From Shewanella sp. Choline-02u-19 (lineage in GTDB: Bacteria > Pseudomonadota > Gammaproteobacteria > Enterobacterales > Shewanellaceae), in NCBI RefSeq assembly GCF_002836205.1, contig NZ_PJBE01000013.1, positions 2,852,001 through 2,916,000 on the forward strand: a DNA stretch of 64,000 bases, read 5' to 3'. Under the pieces are notes generated by a model. That model did no database searches, was not told where the DNA came from, and saw only the letters and a program-made list of their open reading frames with translations. The translations under genes were made by a program, and so were the position numbers. Position 1 is the first letter of the stretch. Each line of letters starts with the position of its first letter. Shown piece after piece: positions 52,609 through 62,039 of the stretch.

Positions 52609-52913
52609 ACCGCTTTTCCATAGCAAGGTTTTGTGCCAATACTATTGAGCCTGCACGCAAAACCGTTCGAATAGTGACCTCCTCTTAATCAAGCCCAGTC
52701 TGAACTTGATGCCAAAGCCCTGAGTTATTCTCAAACTTCCATTAACGCATTGGTGTTTGTCATCAAATTAGGTAAAGTGTTTACCGCAATCACAAGCTTG
52801 CAGCGTTTTGGCAAAGAACATTACCTTCATCTCACCCAAAACCAACATAAAAATGCTTCTTAAATACGAAAGCAATAATAAATATAAATAATTAAAACAA
52901 TTAAAGGAAAGTT
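52609..52913. other. Intergenic region before the POT-like transporter
   Basis: About 305 bp; AT-rich just before AAAGGAAAG, the ribosome-binding site of the next gene. No gene or RNA recognised. Confidence 0.35.
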
Positions 52914-54446
52914 ATGAGCGAGTCAAAAGATGCTTACGCAGATAACGACCTACGGGAAGTAAAACAGCTGGGAATGTGGGCCTCGATTGCCAGCTTAAGT
53001 TATATATTTTGGATTGTCGGCGGCATGGAACTGGTCGAGCGTATTGCCTATTACGGCGTAAAAGCCAGTGCAGGCCTTTACGCTAAAGCACCAGTATCGA
53101 ATGGCGGCCTAGGCATTAGCTTAAGTGACTACGGTATTATTATCGGTATCTGGGCGATGATGCAGACCTTCGTTCCAGTATTCACTGGCGGCATTTCAGA
53201 CCGTGTTGGTTACAAAGAAACGATCTTCGCTTCAACGCTAATCAAGATCTCTGGCTACTTGGTGATGGCGTTTTTCCCGAGTTTCTATGGTTTCCTTTTT
53301 GGCGCCATTCTCCTGGCCGCTGGAACCGGGGTATTTAAGCCCGGTATTCAAGGCACACTCGTGCTCTCCACTGGGCGACAGAACACCTCGATGGCTTGGG
53401 GTATTTTCTACCAAGTCGTTAATATCGGTGGTTTCTTAGGACCGTTAGTTGCAGTGCATATGCGTCAACTCTCTTGGGACTATGTATTCTTTGCCTGCGC
53501 CGCGATTATTTCTTTTAACTTTCTATTTTTACTCGCCTATAAAGAGCCTGGTAAAGAGGAGCGTTTAGAGCGTAATCGTAAGATTAAATCTGGTGAAATT
53601 AAACAAGTAGCACTGTGGCGTGATGCGCTACACGAGCTGAAAAAGCCAATCGTAATCTACTACATGTTAGTGTTTGCAGGCTTTTGGTTCCTGTTTAACT
53701 CCTTGTTTGATGTATTACCTATTCACATTGCTGAATGGGTCGATACCAGTGTGATTGTGACCTCACTATTTGGTCCAGAAGGCACCACTAATGGGTTTTT
53801 CCAGTTCTGGCTTGGCCTAGATAATACCGGTACTAAGGTGATGCCTGAAGGCATGCTTAACCTTAACGCGGGTATGATCATGACCACCTGCTTCTTAGTG
53901 GCGGCGTTAACCGCAAAGTACCGGATCACCTCGGCGATGTTAGGCGGGTGTTTACTGAGTATTTTGGCCTTCGTTCTCGTTGGTGCTACCAATGCCGCTT
54001 GGATGATCGTATTCGCTATCGCGATGTTCTCCTTCGGCGAAATGATGATTAGCCCGAAGAAAAATGAGTTTATGGGCAACATTGCCCCTGAAGGCAAAAA
54101 AGCCATGTATCTTGGTTTTGTGATGCTGCCGCAAGGCATTGGTTGGACGCTTGAAGGTTTCTTTGGCCCTAAGCTCTATGAGATGTATGCCTCGAAAGAG
54201 ATCTTCTCGCGGGAGTTATTGGTAGATCGTGGCATGAGTGCCAGTGATGTTAGTGCTATACCTCTGGGCGAGGCATTTTCAACCTTAGTCACTTATACTG
54301 GTGAGCCGGCGCAGCAGCTAACGACATTGCTTTATAACACCCATAACATCGGCATGGCGTGGTACATCATCGCCGCCATCGGGTCTATTTCAGCCATTGG
54401 TATTTATCTTTACGGTAAGTGGTTGTTTAAGCTTCAACAACGCTAA
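52914..54446 (+). CDS. MFS transporter, POT (proton-dependent oligopeptide)-like
   Basis: 510 residues with about 12 to 14 transmembrane helices. The N-terminus GMELVERIAYYGVKA mirrors the POT motif (ERFSYYG/ExxER), and GTGVFKPGIQGTLVL resembles the second POT motif. Loops between helices 6 and 7 contain charged residues (GKEERLERNRKIKSGE). Likely uptake of peptides or a related substrate in the inner membrane; alternative is a more distant MFS group. Ends with a strong terminator. Confidence 0.8.
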   Translation: MSESKDAYADNDLREVKQLGMWASIASLSYIFWIVGGMELVERIAYYGVKASAGLYAKAPVSNGGLGISLSDYGIIIGIWAMMQTFVPVFTGGISDRVGYKETIFASTLIKISGYLVMAFFPSFYGFLFGAILLAAGTGVFKPGIQGTLVLSTGRQNTSMAWGIFYQVVNIGGFLGPLVAVHMRQLSWDYVFFACAAIISFNFLFLLAYKEPGKEERLERNRKIKSGEIKQVALWRDALHELKKPIVIYYMLVFAGFWFLFNSLFDVLPIHIAEWVDTSVIVTSLFGPEGTTNGFFQFWLGLDNTGTKVMPEGMLNLNAGMIMTTCFLVAALTAKYRITSAMLGGCLLSILAFVLVGATNAAWMIVFAIAMFSFGEMMISPKKNEFMGNIAPEGKKAMYLGFVMLPQGIGWTLEGFFGPKLYEMYASKEIFSRELLVDRGMSASDVSAIPLGEAFSTLVTYTGEPAQQLTTLLYNTHNIGMAWYIIAAIGSISAIGIYLYGKWLFKLQQR

Positions 54447-54461
54447 CCCCGTTTCATAACG

Positions 54462-54493
54462 AAAAAAAGCTGACATACTTGTCAGCTTTTTTG
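54462..54493 (+). terminator. Rho-independent terminator between convergent genes
   Basis: AAAAAGCTGACA / TGTCAGCTTTTTT stem with TACT loop; serves the transporter and, in reverse, the acetate transporter. Confidence 0.9.
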
Positions 54494-54520
54494 TTATCTA
54501 CAGCCGTAAAACGCGAACGG

Positions 54521-55147
54521 TTATGCGGCTTTTAAAACAGGTTTTGCATCAACAACCGTCTGTACGCTTGCTGAAAATCTGGCCTTACCGACTGGTAAAA
54601 TCACGCGGTTATACTCTGCGTTAAGCACTTGAGCCATACCAAAGTAGATCGCGCTTAGACCACAGAAAATACCTTCAAAGCCTGCAATCGTGCCGATAAG
54701 TGCGTTGCCAGTAAAGTCACGCGCTGCTAATAAGAAGAATAATATCGTCAGTGAACCAAATACAATCTGTTTGGCCAGCGGGTAACGCATTGAACCGATA
54801 AACATAAAGCCAGTGAACGTGCCCCACAACGCTAAGTACCAACCCATAAATCCTGCTGGACTCGCCGCGAAGCCCATTTTAGGCATCACGATAAGCCCAA
54901 CCAAGGTTAACCAGAACAAACCATAAGAGGTAAATGCCGTGGTACCAAAGGTGTCACCCCGTTTGAAACACATCATGCCTACGAGTACTTGCCCAATACC
55001 GCCATAAAATATGCCCATCGCTAGGATCATTGAATCCATCGGAAAGAAGCCTGCGTTGTGAATATTAAGCAAAATGGTGGTCATACCGAAGCCCACTAAG
55101 CCAAGTGGAGCAGGATTTGCCAAAGAATTTGTAAGCTGTGTAGACAT
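54521..55147 (-). CDS. Acetate uptake transporter, GPR1/FUN34/YaaH (SatP-like) family
   Basis: 208 residues with six helices and the signature NPAPLGLVGFGMTT near the N-terminus. Family proteins are succinate/acetate-proton symporters. Gene is convergent with the POT-like transporter and single. Confidence 0.92.
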   Translation of the reverse strand: MSTQLTNSLANPAPLGLVGFGMTTILLNIHNAGFFPMDSMILAMGIFYGGIGQVLVGMMCFKRGDTFGTTAFTSYGLFWLTLVGLIVMPKMGFAASPAGFMGWYLALWGTFTGFMFIGSMRYPLAKQIVFGSLTILFFLLAARDFTGNALIGTIAGFEGIFCGLSAIYFGMAQVLNAEYNRVILPVGKARFSASVQTVVDAKPVLKAA

Positions 55148-55590
55148 TGAGTTCCCCTACAGGAAGTGATCAATTAGATGTGTAGCGGTTACGCTCTACC
55201 GCACTAGATTAACAATGGTTAATCTTAGCGCCGCGGATTTTAGTTAAAGCACACGCAGCAAGCAAATGAGTGGTGTTGATAATCACGATAAGAGAATGGT
55301 TCAAAAAATAGCGATTAAATATTATTATCAAACACTTAACCTAAAAAACTAAAGATTGTAATAACCACCATCCGCAACCAGCATCAAGATCACACTTCCT
55401 GCCATTACTTGCTGCTCCTCACGCTTATTCAGCATTATCACTTTAGCAATTGCTAAAACGGCTAAGCGATACTGTTGAATAATTGCACTCGGTCACAAAC
55501 TCGGACATTGGTTCATTTTTATTAAAAATAACCAACCAACAGGGTCATTACACGCTAAACAAAAAAATAAACCCCAAAATCATCGCAAAA
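55148..55590. other. Intergenic region
   Basis: About 440 bp upstream of the SatP-like gene and downstream of the decaheme gene. It contains the satP-type promoter. No gene or RNA recognised. Confidence 0.4.
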
Positions 55591-55612
55591 AAAGGGGAGC
55601 CCGAAGGCTCCC
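55591..55612 (-). terminator. Terminator of the decaheme cytochrome gene
   Basis: On the minus strand GGGAGCC-TTCG-GGCTCCCC followed by TTTTTTT, about 65 bp past the stop. Confidence 0.9.
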
Positions 55613-55675
55613 AAGAGGTTCAATGACTATGAGAAGCAGGGATCCCATAGCAGGTGAAACTTTTATAATTTTAAG

Positions 55676-58030
55676 TTAGTGAGCACCTCCCATATGCATC
55701 TTGTCGATACCATAAGTCTTACCTTCAGCGTGACACGTTGCACAAGATTCAACAGGGAGGTTAGCTGTAGCTGATGGAGCACCATCGACTATTGCACCAT
55801 TGCTCTTAAAATGTGCCATCGCTGCAGCATCTGAGTGAGCGTGACAAGTACGACACGCCTCAGCTGTTGGGCTAATGAACTGAGTTGCACCACCATCAAC
55901 TGCAATCGCGCGCTTACCTGATGCTAATCCACCATCGGCAGCGAACAAGTTCACACCGTCTTTATGACAAGCTGCACATTGAGTTGCTACCGCTGGGTAA
56001 CCTTGAGTTTCCATATCAGCATCAAGATGGATTGCAGGGAAACCACGGTTGTCGTCCCATAAGCCACTATGGAAACGGTGAGCTACCGCAAAGAGGTCGC
56101 GAGTGTTGTAGTTTAGACCGTCAATCGCTTTAAAGATTGGATGGCCGTCGGCATCAACTTCGTCAGTTTTGTACTCTGGTTGTGGGTGATAAGAACCGCC
56201 CCAAGTATCATTATGACAACCAACACATTGGTCAAAACGTTCATTACCGTAATGCTTAGCGATACCTAGCGATGTATGACAAGTATTACACTTGGCTTCA
56301 TCGGCAGTAACACGTAGCGGGTCACTTAAGCGAGAAATTATTGCACCGCTACCATCAGCATTGGCAAGGTTCCAATACGTTGGAGCCATAGTAATTGCAA
56401 CATATCCAACATCGTATTGTGCCTCACCGTTTGCATCTAGACATTCAATTAACATGCCTTTTGAGTCAGTACAAACTGAGAAACGCGGAGTAATCGCAAT
56501 GCTCTTACCATCGAGGTCATAGTTGTCTACTTGGGTAACAACTAACTTGCCACCTGCTGCGACGGTACCATTTAGATTGACTGATGCACTGCCGTAATAA
56601 GTACCGTCAGCATTTACCCAACCGGTCTTCATTTCGTCGTACTTAGTAAACTTAGTAAACTCGAAGCCATCGGCAACGGCTACACCATTAACAGTCACAT
56701 CAAATGTCACTATGATTTTATCTTGTATTTCATTACGCGCTGGAATTACTGCGCCATCCCAACCTTCACTCTCAGGAATCGCGACGGTTTCAACATCTTC
56801 TGCATAGGTGACTTGCGAAACGGCTATCTCAATTGAATCTGTCGCCATTGCACGAACGCCAACGTTATGCGCTTGCATAGGACTTAAGCTACCTGAACCA
56901 TGACAACCTGAACAGGCGGCATCACTCTCTGGCACAATACCTAAGTGACCGTCACCGGTGGTGAAGTCAATATCAGCATGACAAGACACGCAAGCTTCAG
57001 CATAAACATTGTCGTTCCACTGAGTACCGTTGTCATGACAAGTGGTACATTCGTTTAGCTCTGACGGGAAGCCAATCTCACCAAACTCCTCTTCAGCTTC
57101 GCCTGTTAATGGAACAAAACTCTTATGCCCACTATGTAACGTATGGATCATTGCATTCCAGTTTGCATTCCAGCCTTTCTCTGGATCTGCTTCACCACCA
57201 GCATAAGCCGGATTATGACAAGCAACGCAATTTTCTACTTTTTGATAGTTGTGGTGAGCACCGATATTATCAATACGGATGTCAGTAACGGCGTAACCAA
57301 CTTTGCTACTATGACACTTGATACAAGCGGCATTAGAGACTGAATCTTTTACTGATACCGCGAGCTCACCCGTTGCAGGAATAAAATCGACAGGCGTAGA
57401 CAGTAGTTTGTCAGAGATGCCGGCCCCTGAGCTATCAGAGACATTATAGGTACGCACCATAACGCGGAATAGGTTATTAGCATCGCCTTCGGCGAGTACG
57501 ACTGGCGCATTACCATCATGCTCCCACGTTCCGGTATAAGTGCCAGGGTTAGCTTCATCTTCAACCAAAGTACAGGCATCTACTTCTGCGCCACCGCGAG
57601 CCGTTGCTTTACCCGTTAGCGTACAATACATACTTGAGCCAAACTCGTTAGCCAGTGCATTGTTTTGCCACAATACCGGTGCGCCAGTATCAGTGGTGTT
57701 AGCAGCCTGGTTCATTACATATAGCGCAACTTTTTCTAGCCCAGTAAAGGGAACCGCTTCGCCTTTGCTGTTTTTACCTGTTGCGGTAAATTTAATAGTG
57801 AAGGCGTCAGTACCCACGACTACGATATCTGCTGGTGCTACTGTAAGTACGAAATCAGCGGCACTACTAACGGTATCAACCGTTATGCCTGCTGGTGTGC
57901 CTGGGGTACCAGGAGTGCCCGGTGCGCCTGGTGCACCGTCTTGGCCATCATCACCATCTCCACAACCAGTCAAGCCGATGGCAGCTATCAATGCCATCGC
58001 CAATAAAGACTTCTTATGTGTTCTCATCAT
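55676..58030 (-). CDS. OmcA/MtrC-family decaheme c-type cytochrome
   Basis: 784 residues. Lipobox LTGC (C23) followed by a collagen-like GAPGAPGTPGTPGTPAG run, two beta-barrel domains, and ten CXXCH haems in two pentaheme groups: CIKCH, CVACH, CTTCH, CVSCH, CSGCH, then CNTCH, CVGCH, CAACH, CRTCH, CATCH. This 5+5 plan is that of the OmcA/MtrC outer-membrane terminal reductases that pass electrons to metals, electrodes or flavins. Two tandem ATGs follow AAAGGGATAAG. It stands apart from any mtrAB genes here; a LysR gene lies just upstream. Confidence 0.92.
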   Translation of the reverse strand: MMRTHKKSLLAMALIAAIGLTGCGDGDDGQDGAPGAPGTPGTPGTPAGITVDTVSSAADFVLTVAPADIVVVGTDAFTIKFTATGKNSKGEAVPFTGLEKVALYVMNQAANTTDTGAPVLWQNNALANEFGSSMYCTLTGKATARGGAEVDACTLVEDEANPGTYTGTWEHDGNAPVVLAEGDANNLFRVMVRTYNVSDSSGAGISDKLLSTPVDFIPATGELAVSVKDSVSNAACIKCHSSKVGYAVTDIRIDNIGAHHNYQKVENCVACHNPAYAGGEADPEKGWNANWNAMIHTLHSGHKSFVPLTGEAEEEFGEIGFPSELNECTTCHDNGTQWNDNVYAEACVSCHADIDFTTGDGHLGIVPESDAACSGCHGSGSLSPMQAHNVGVRAMATDSIEIAVSQVTYAEDVETVAIPESEGWDGAVIPARNEIQDKIIVTFDVTVNGVAVADGFEFTKFTKYDEMKTGWVNADGTYYGSASVNLNGTVAAGGKLVVTQVDNYDLDGKSIAITPRFSVCTDSKGMLIECLDANGEAQYDVGYVAITMAPTYWNLANADGSGAIISRLSDPLRVTADEAKCNTCHTSLGIAKHYGNERFDQCVGCHNDTWGGSYHPQPEYKTDEVDADGHPIFKAIDGLNYNTRDLFAVAHRFHSGLWDDNRGFPAIHLDADMETQGYPAVATQCAACHKDGVNLFAADGGLASGKRAIAVDGGATQFISPTAEACRTCHAHSDAAAMAHFKSNGAIVDGAPSATANLPVESCATCHAEGKTYGIDKMHMGGAH

Positions 58031-58208
58031 CTTATCCCTTTATAGGTATTATTTTGCTGCATACGCAGTAAATCAAATATAAAAGAAACCGACTATTTCG
58101 ACACCAATTTGTATCAAAGATGTGACTAAAAATTAAAGATTCAGTTAATGGAATTTCAATTACTGAAATTGGTAATACCAGTAATTGAAATTAGAGGCGG
58201 GAAATAAA

Positions 58209-59174
58209 TTAATTAGATTGGAGTAAACCCTGTACCAACTCAACGACCAATGTTCTTCTCTCTTGCGTATACCTTCTATTTTTAAGTTCTTTTTCAATAA
58301 GATAGTATTTTGGAGATAACATATCGCCATGCAACAGCGCGACTTGTTCACGAGGTAAAGCTTCGGTTCTTAAAGACGGAATGTGATTACACTCATCAGC
58401 TTCTACCGCAGGCAGGAAAGCTAAGCTTCCCATCGTCATCAAATGACAAAACCATGCCTCACGACTCGTGACTTTTTCAACACTTTCAAGCTCTATTTGC
58501 GCATTACGACAATACATTTCCAGCGGATCAATCTTGTCATTAAACCCTTTACTTTCTAGGTATAAAAATGGATGGATCGCAATATGTTCTAAGGTAATAT
58601 TTGGAATGTTTTGCCAGATAGGGTGTTGTTCTTTAGCGGCTAAATAAACACTTTCAAGTGTGCCTAATAATTCGTATTCAAGTTCAGTGGTGTGCGAAAT
58701 ATCAAATCCAATACCAAAATCAAGCTCGCCATTATGAATAGATTCAGCAGAATTGGCTTCCCAACTTTGCAGGCGGATCTTACCAATAACCTCTTGCTGG
58801 GCATGACTGCTAATGGCTATCGCTAAACTCCTCATAATGCCTTGGGTAACAGCAATGTTTAGCGTTGAAGTAAGTTCTGATTCAGTTTCGTCAAATGCGA
58901 CCTGTTCAATATGCGTCACAGCATGATAAAAATCACAAATAGGATCATATAACAGTTCAGCCAAGGGCGTAGGTTTTAGCCCCTGCAGTCTACGGTAGAA
59001 TAGTTCGTCATTGAACGTTGTGCGTAACAACGTAAGGCAACGGCTAATTTTTGGAGCAGACACTTGTAACTCAATTGCCGTCGAGTTCGCATGGCCATTC
59101 TCGTAAAGAGTCTTAAACACGATAAGACAAAAAACATCTAATTCAGACAACTTTTTCAGTGATTCATTAAGCAT
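58209..59174 (-). CDS. LysR family regulator (upstream of the decaheme gene)
   Basis: 321 residues in the LysR layout, with an HTH near the N-terminus (ALYENGHANSTAIELQVSAP region) and a substrate-binding domain (TLNIAVTQGIMRSLA). It is on the same strand as the decaheme cytochrome, 178 bp upstream, so it may regulate it, but the link is only positional. Confidence 0.88.
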   Translation of the reverse strand: MLNESLKKLSELDVFCLIVFKTLYENGHANSTAIELQVSAPKISRCLTLLRTTFNDELFYRRLQGLKPTPLAELLYDPICDFYHAVTHIEQVAFDETESELTSTLNIAVTQGIMRSLAIAISSHAQQEVIGKIRLQSWEANSAESIHNGELDFGIGFDISHTTELEYELLGTLESVYLAAKEQHPIWQNIPNITLEHIAIHPFLYLESKGFNDKIDPLEMYCRNAQIELESVEKVTSREAWFCHLMTMGSLAFLPAVEADECNHIPSLRTEALPREQVALLHGDMLSPKYYLIEKELKNRRYTQERRTLVVELVQGLLQSN

Positions 59175-59362
59175 TATTTTTAGTCATTATTTGAATACTT
59201 AGCTATAGATATAGCATACTCTTGCATCTCAAATAGTGATCATTGCTAATAGCTGCAACATAATAATCAAATATAGGGTACACATCATACCGATCCGCAA
59301 CAATGTGACGGTGGAATTTCGATAGCGACTGAATAACATACTATCAAAAAGCGCTATTGAGG

Positions 59363-60064
59363 CTATTCAGATACTTCTTCTGCGGTTAATAATCGGCTCT
59401 GTCCTGGCACTAAATTGGAATCGAGTACAATGTTGCCCACGGATATTCGATGTAGACCCACTACGGGGTTACGAAAACGGCCAAACATACGCTTTATTTG
59501 GTGATAACGCCCCTCCATCAGACTCACTAATGCAGTATATTCATCAATAATTTCAAGCTTAGCTGGCAAGGTAGTAATATCTTCAAATTCAAAGTACATT
59601 CCCGCTGCAAACGCGTTAATGTAGGACACATCAAGTGGGTTCTCTAGTGTCACCCGATACAGTTTGGCCACTTTATGCTCTGGTGACATTAACCGCTTTG
59701 ACCAGCGACCATCGTTAGTTAATAGCAGTAATCCTGATGTATTAAGATCTAAACGGCCGACAATATGCAGACTATGTTTATCTTTTTGAGTCAGTAGATC
59801 GATCACCGTTTTATGCTTATCGTCAACAGTGGCACTGACCACCCCTATCGGTTTATGCAGCATCACATAGCTTGGTGTGTTGGCTTGTAATACTTCGCCC
59901 TCTAGACAAACATGAGAGAATTCATCGATGATTTGATCAATATCTCGTGCGACTTTACCATCAACTTCAACTAATCCTTTAGCCAGTAGTAGTCGAACAT
60001 GTTTGCGATTAATGGAGGTTTTTACACTAATAAATCGATCTAGGCGTGCTCGTTTAGATTCCAC
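59363..60064 (-). CDS. RsuA-type rRNA pseudouridine synthase
   Basis: 233 residues; N-terminal S4 RNA-binding domain (ARLDRFISVKTSINRKHVRLLL) and catalytic domain with GRLDLNTSGLLLLTNDG, where the aspartate is the nucleophile, followed by KLYRVTLE and GRYHQIKRMFG. Isomerises a uridine in 16S rRNA (position equivalent to 516 for RsuA). I chose the GTG at 60064, which has GGGGGAAAAA before it, 10 bp after the regulator's stop; the longer frame overlapping the previous gene is unlikely. Confidence 0.9.
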   Translation of the reverse strand: MESKRARLDRFISVKTSINRKHVRLLLAKGLVEVDGKVARDIDQIIDEFSHVCLEGEVLQANTPSYVMLHKPIGVVSATVDDKHKTVIDLLTQKDKHSLHIVGRLDLNTSGLLLLTNDGRWSKRLMSPEHKVAKLYRVTLENPLDVSYINAFAAGMYFEFEDITTLPAKLEIIDEYTALVSLMEGRYHQIKRMFGRFRNPVVGLHRISVGNIVLDSNLVPGQSRLLTAEEVSE

Positions 60065-60074
60065 CTTTTTCCCC

Positions 60075-60698
60075 CTACCCGTCAACCGGGACAATCTTAT
60101 AAGCGCAGCGACGTGCCCCCTCAATAATATGCTCTTCACGGCTAACACTGGCGTCATCTTTTAGCAGCGACTGAAACAGTTGCAGTTCTGAGCGGCAAAA
60201 ATTGAGGCATGAGGCAGCTGCTGCACATATTGGACAGTGATTTTCAAGCAGCCAATAAACATCATCACTCACTTCAACGCTGGCCATATAACCCTCTTCC
60301 GTTCGCAATCTAGCCAGTACGGCTAACTTGGCGGATAGATCTGTCGCGTCAGTTAATGCCGCTTGATATAGCGTAAAAGACGCCTCTTCACGATGGGCGA
60401 TGAGCTGCTCTAAACCTTGATCACCAAAAATAGTTTTCACTGAATCAATTAATTGCACCGTGAGCTCTTCATGGCGATCTGAAAAGTGGCTGTTGCTTTT
60501 AGGCGTCAGGGACCAGTAACGAGTCGGTCTGCCACGAGTCGCTTTTCTATCTGCAAAAATCACATCGCTACTGTGTTCTAGACTTTGTAGATGTTGACGC
60601 ACGCCCATAGTGGTCAATTCAAGTTCTGTTGCGATGACTTTGGCTGTCAGCTCGCCTTGGGTCTTTAACATCTGCAATATTTTGTCACTGGTTTTCAT
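60075..60698 (-). CDS. SufR-like iron-sulfur transcriptional regulator
   Basis: 207 residues: an N-terminal winged helix-turn-helix (MKTSDKILQMLKTQGELTAK, TTMGVRQHLQSL) and a C-terminal domain with a cysteine set, NHCPICAAAASCLNFC, and a later RRCAYKI. This matches the COG2345/SufR layout whose cysteines bind an Fe-S cluster. Divergent from the FMN reductase gene; the shared interval holds inverted repeats that may be its operator. Coupled to the pseudouridine synthase gene downstream. Confidence 0.82.
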   Translation of the reverse strand: MKTSDKILQMLKTQGELTAKVIATELELTTMGVRQHLQSLEHSSDVIFADRKATRGRPTRYWSLTPKSNSHFSDRHEELTVQLIDSVKTIFGDQGLEQLIAHREEASFTLYQAALTDATDLSAKLAVLARLRTEEGYMASVEVSDDVYWLLENHCPICAAAASCLNFCRSELQLFQSLLKDDASVSREEHIIEGARRCAYKIVPVDG

Positions 60699-60791
60699 AT
60701 ATACCCATTCTACTTGAAGGTGCTCGTTTCAGAGGCGGTATTCTGTATACACCTCTATAACGCTTAAGGCACATTATTACTGAATCCATAC

Positions 60792-60871
60792 TTAAGTAAA
60801 CTTTTATCTTTACTTTATTATGTAAAGATATTACTTTACATAAAAATTAATAAACAAAAAGGTTTACTTAA
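60792..60871. promoter_or_regulatory. Divergent operator: nested inverted repeats
   Basis: TTAAGTAAAC (60792-60801) and GTTTACTTAA (60862-60871) form a 10-bp perfect inverted repeat. Inside it ATGTAAAG (60820-60827) and CTTTACAT (60834-60841) form an 8-bp pair around ATATTA. All units are forms of a GTAAA/TTTAC motif. The outer right arm abuts the FMN reductase start codon. Confidence 0.75.
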
Positions 60872-61480
60872 ATGGAATTAGTGATTGTTAGCGGCAGCCA
60901 ACGTAAGGACTCGCAAAGTGCAAAAGTTGCCCAATACTTAATGCAACAAATGCTACCGACGCATAATGTAAAACACATTGAGCTTTGTCAGTATCAGTTG
61001 CCATTTTGGGACGGTGAGCCCGAGAGCAAAAATGTTGACGGTAGTCGCTGGCCTTTTATCTCTCAACAAATTAAACGCGCAGATGCACTTGTTTTAATAA
61101 CACCAGAATGGGGCGGTATGGCCTCACCGCTCATTAAGAATTTCTTGTTGATGTGTGATAAGCAAGAGACAGCCCATAAACCGGCGTTATTAGTGTCGGT
61201 GGTGAGTGGCATTAGCGGTGCATACCCGATTGCGGAGTTGAGGATGAATGCATTAAAGAACAATAAACTGGTGGCGACACCTGACCATCTGATTATTCGT
61301 CAGGTTGAAGAGGTGCTCAACCAAGAAGAACCCATGAGCGAGCGCGATCAGCACTTACGTGAGCGTATCAATTACTGCTTACACATGTTGTTGCAATACA
61401 GTGAAGCATTAACAACAATTCGTGTTAACCATGAAGCCATGCCCTACCCTAAACAACAGGAGTACAGTTATGGCATGTAA
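60872..61480 (+). CDS. NAD(P)H-dependent FMN reductase family protein
   Basis: 202-residue flavodoxin-fold protein; phosphate-binding loop VSGSQRKDSQS, ITPEWGGMASPLIKNFL (substrate/FMN loop) and SGISGAYPIAELRMN. Cytoplasmic flavin- or quinone-reducing enzyme. Transcribed away from the SufR-like regulator, its likely controller, and followed after 36 bp by a glyoxalase-fold gene. Confidence 0.88.
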   Translation: MELVIVSGSQRKDSQSAKVAQYLMQQMLPTHNVKHIELCQYQLPFWDGEPESKNVDGSRWPFISQQIKRADALVLITPEWGGMASPLIKNFLLMCDKQETAHKPALLVSVVSGISGAYPIAELRMNALKNNKLVATPDHLIIRQVEEVLNQEEPMSERDQHLRERINYCLHMLLQYSEALTTIRVNHEAMPYPKQQEYSYGM

Positions 61481-61516
61481 AAACTTAATCACTAAACAGG
61501 CTGCAAGGAGCAAATT

Positions 61517-61933
61517 ATGATGCATTTAGAACACTTAAATTTGGTGGTAAAAGACATCCCGACCACTCTGGCTTTTTACCAAGCTATTTTTCCCCATTGG
61601 AAGACACGTGGCGGTGGGGTGAGTCAGTGGCATGGGGTTGATCGCAACTGGATCCATTTTGGCGATGATTATCAATATCTGACGTTTAATGATGATGGTG
61701 TCGACAATAATCGCGATCTGAGTGGCCATCAAGTCGGCTTGGCTCATTTTGCTTTTGTCGTCGATGATATAGACGCTGTAATAACGCGCCTAGCGGCGAT
61801 AGGCCATCCTGTCGATAAAGCGGGTGCAGAGGACCCTTATCGACGCAATGTATACTACATTGACCCAGACGGTTACGAGGTTGAGTTTGTTCAATACCTT
61901 AGCGATATTCCCAGTGAACGTAACCGTTATTGA
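61517..61933 (+). CDS. VOC (glyoxalase/bleomycin-resistance fold) protein
   Basis: 138 residues with the paired beta-alpha-beta-beta-beta pattern: LEHLNLVVKDIPTTLAFYQ, VGLAHFAFVVDDIDAVI, DPYRRNVYYIDPDGYEVEFVQY. The histidine and glutamate metal ligands of VOC proteins are in place. AGGAG lies before two tandem ATGs. Probably in one operon with the FMN reductase. Substrate unknown. Confidence 0.88.
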   Translation: MMHLEHLNLVVKDIPTTLAFYQAIFPHWKTRGGGVSQWHGVDRNWIHFGDDYQYLTFNDDGVDNNRDLSGHQVGLAHFAFVVDDIDAVITRLAAIGHPVDKAGAEDPYRRNVYYIDPDGYEVEFVQYLSDIPSERNRY

Positions 61934-62039
61934 TCGTTATAATGATTAACCGTTATAACCGTGAATCATCGCACTGGCGAGTCACATTAGTGCTGCAAAT
62001 TTAGTGGTACGTCTTTAATGATGACTTGCGTGAACGTGA

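Noticed and set aside
60065..60157. N-terminal extension of the pseudouridine synthase overlapping the regulator gene
   Set aside because: A GTG with a strong GGGGGAAAA site lies at 60064, and the S4 domain begins right after it.
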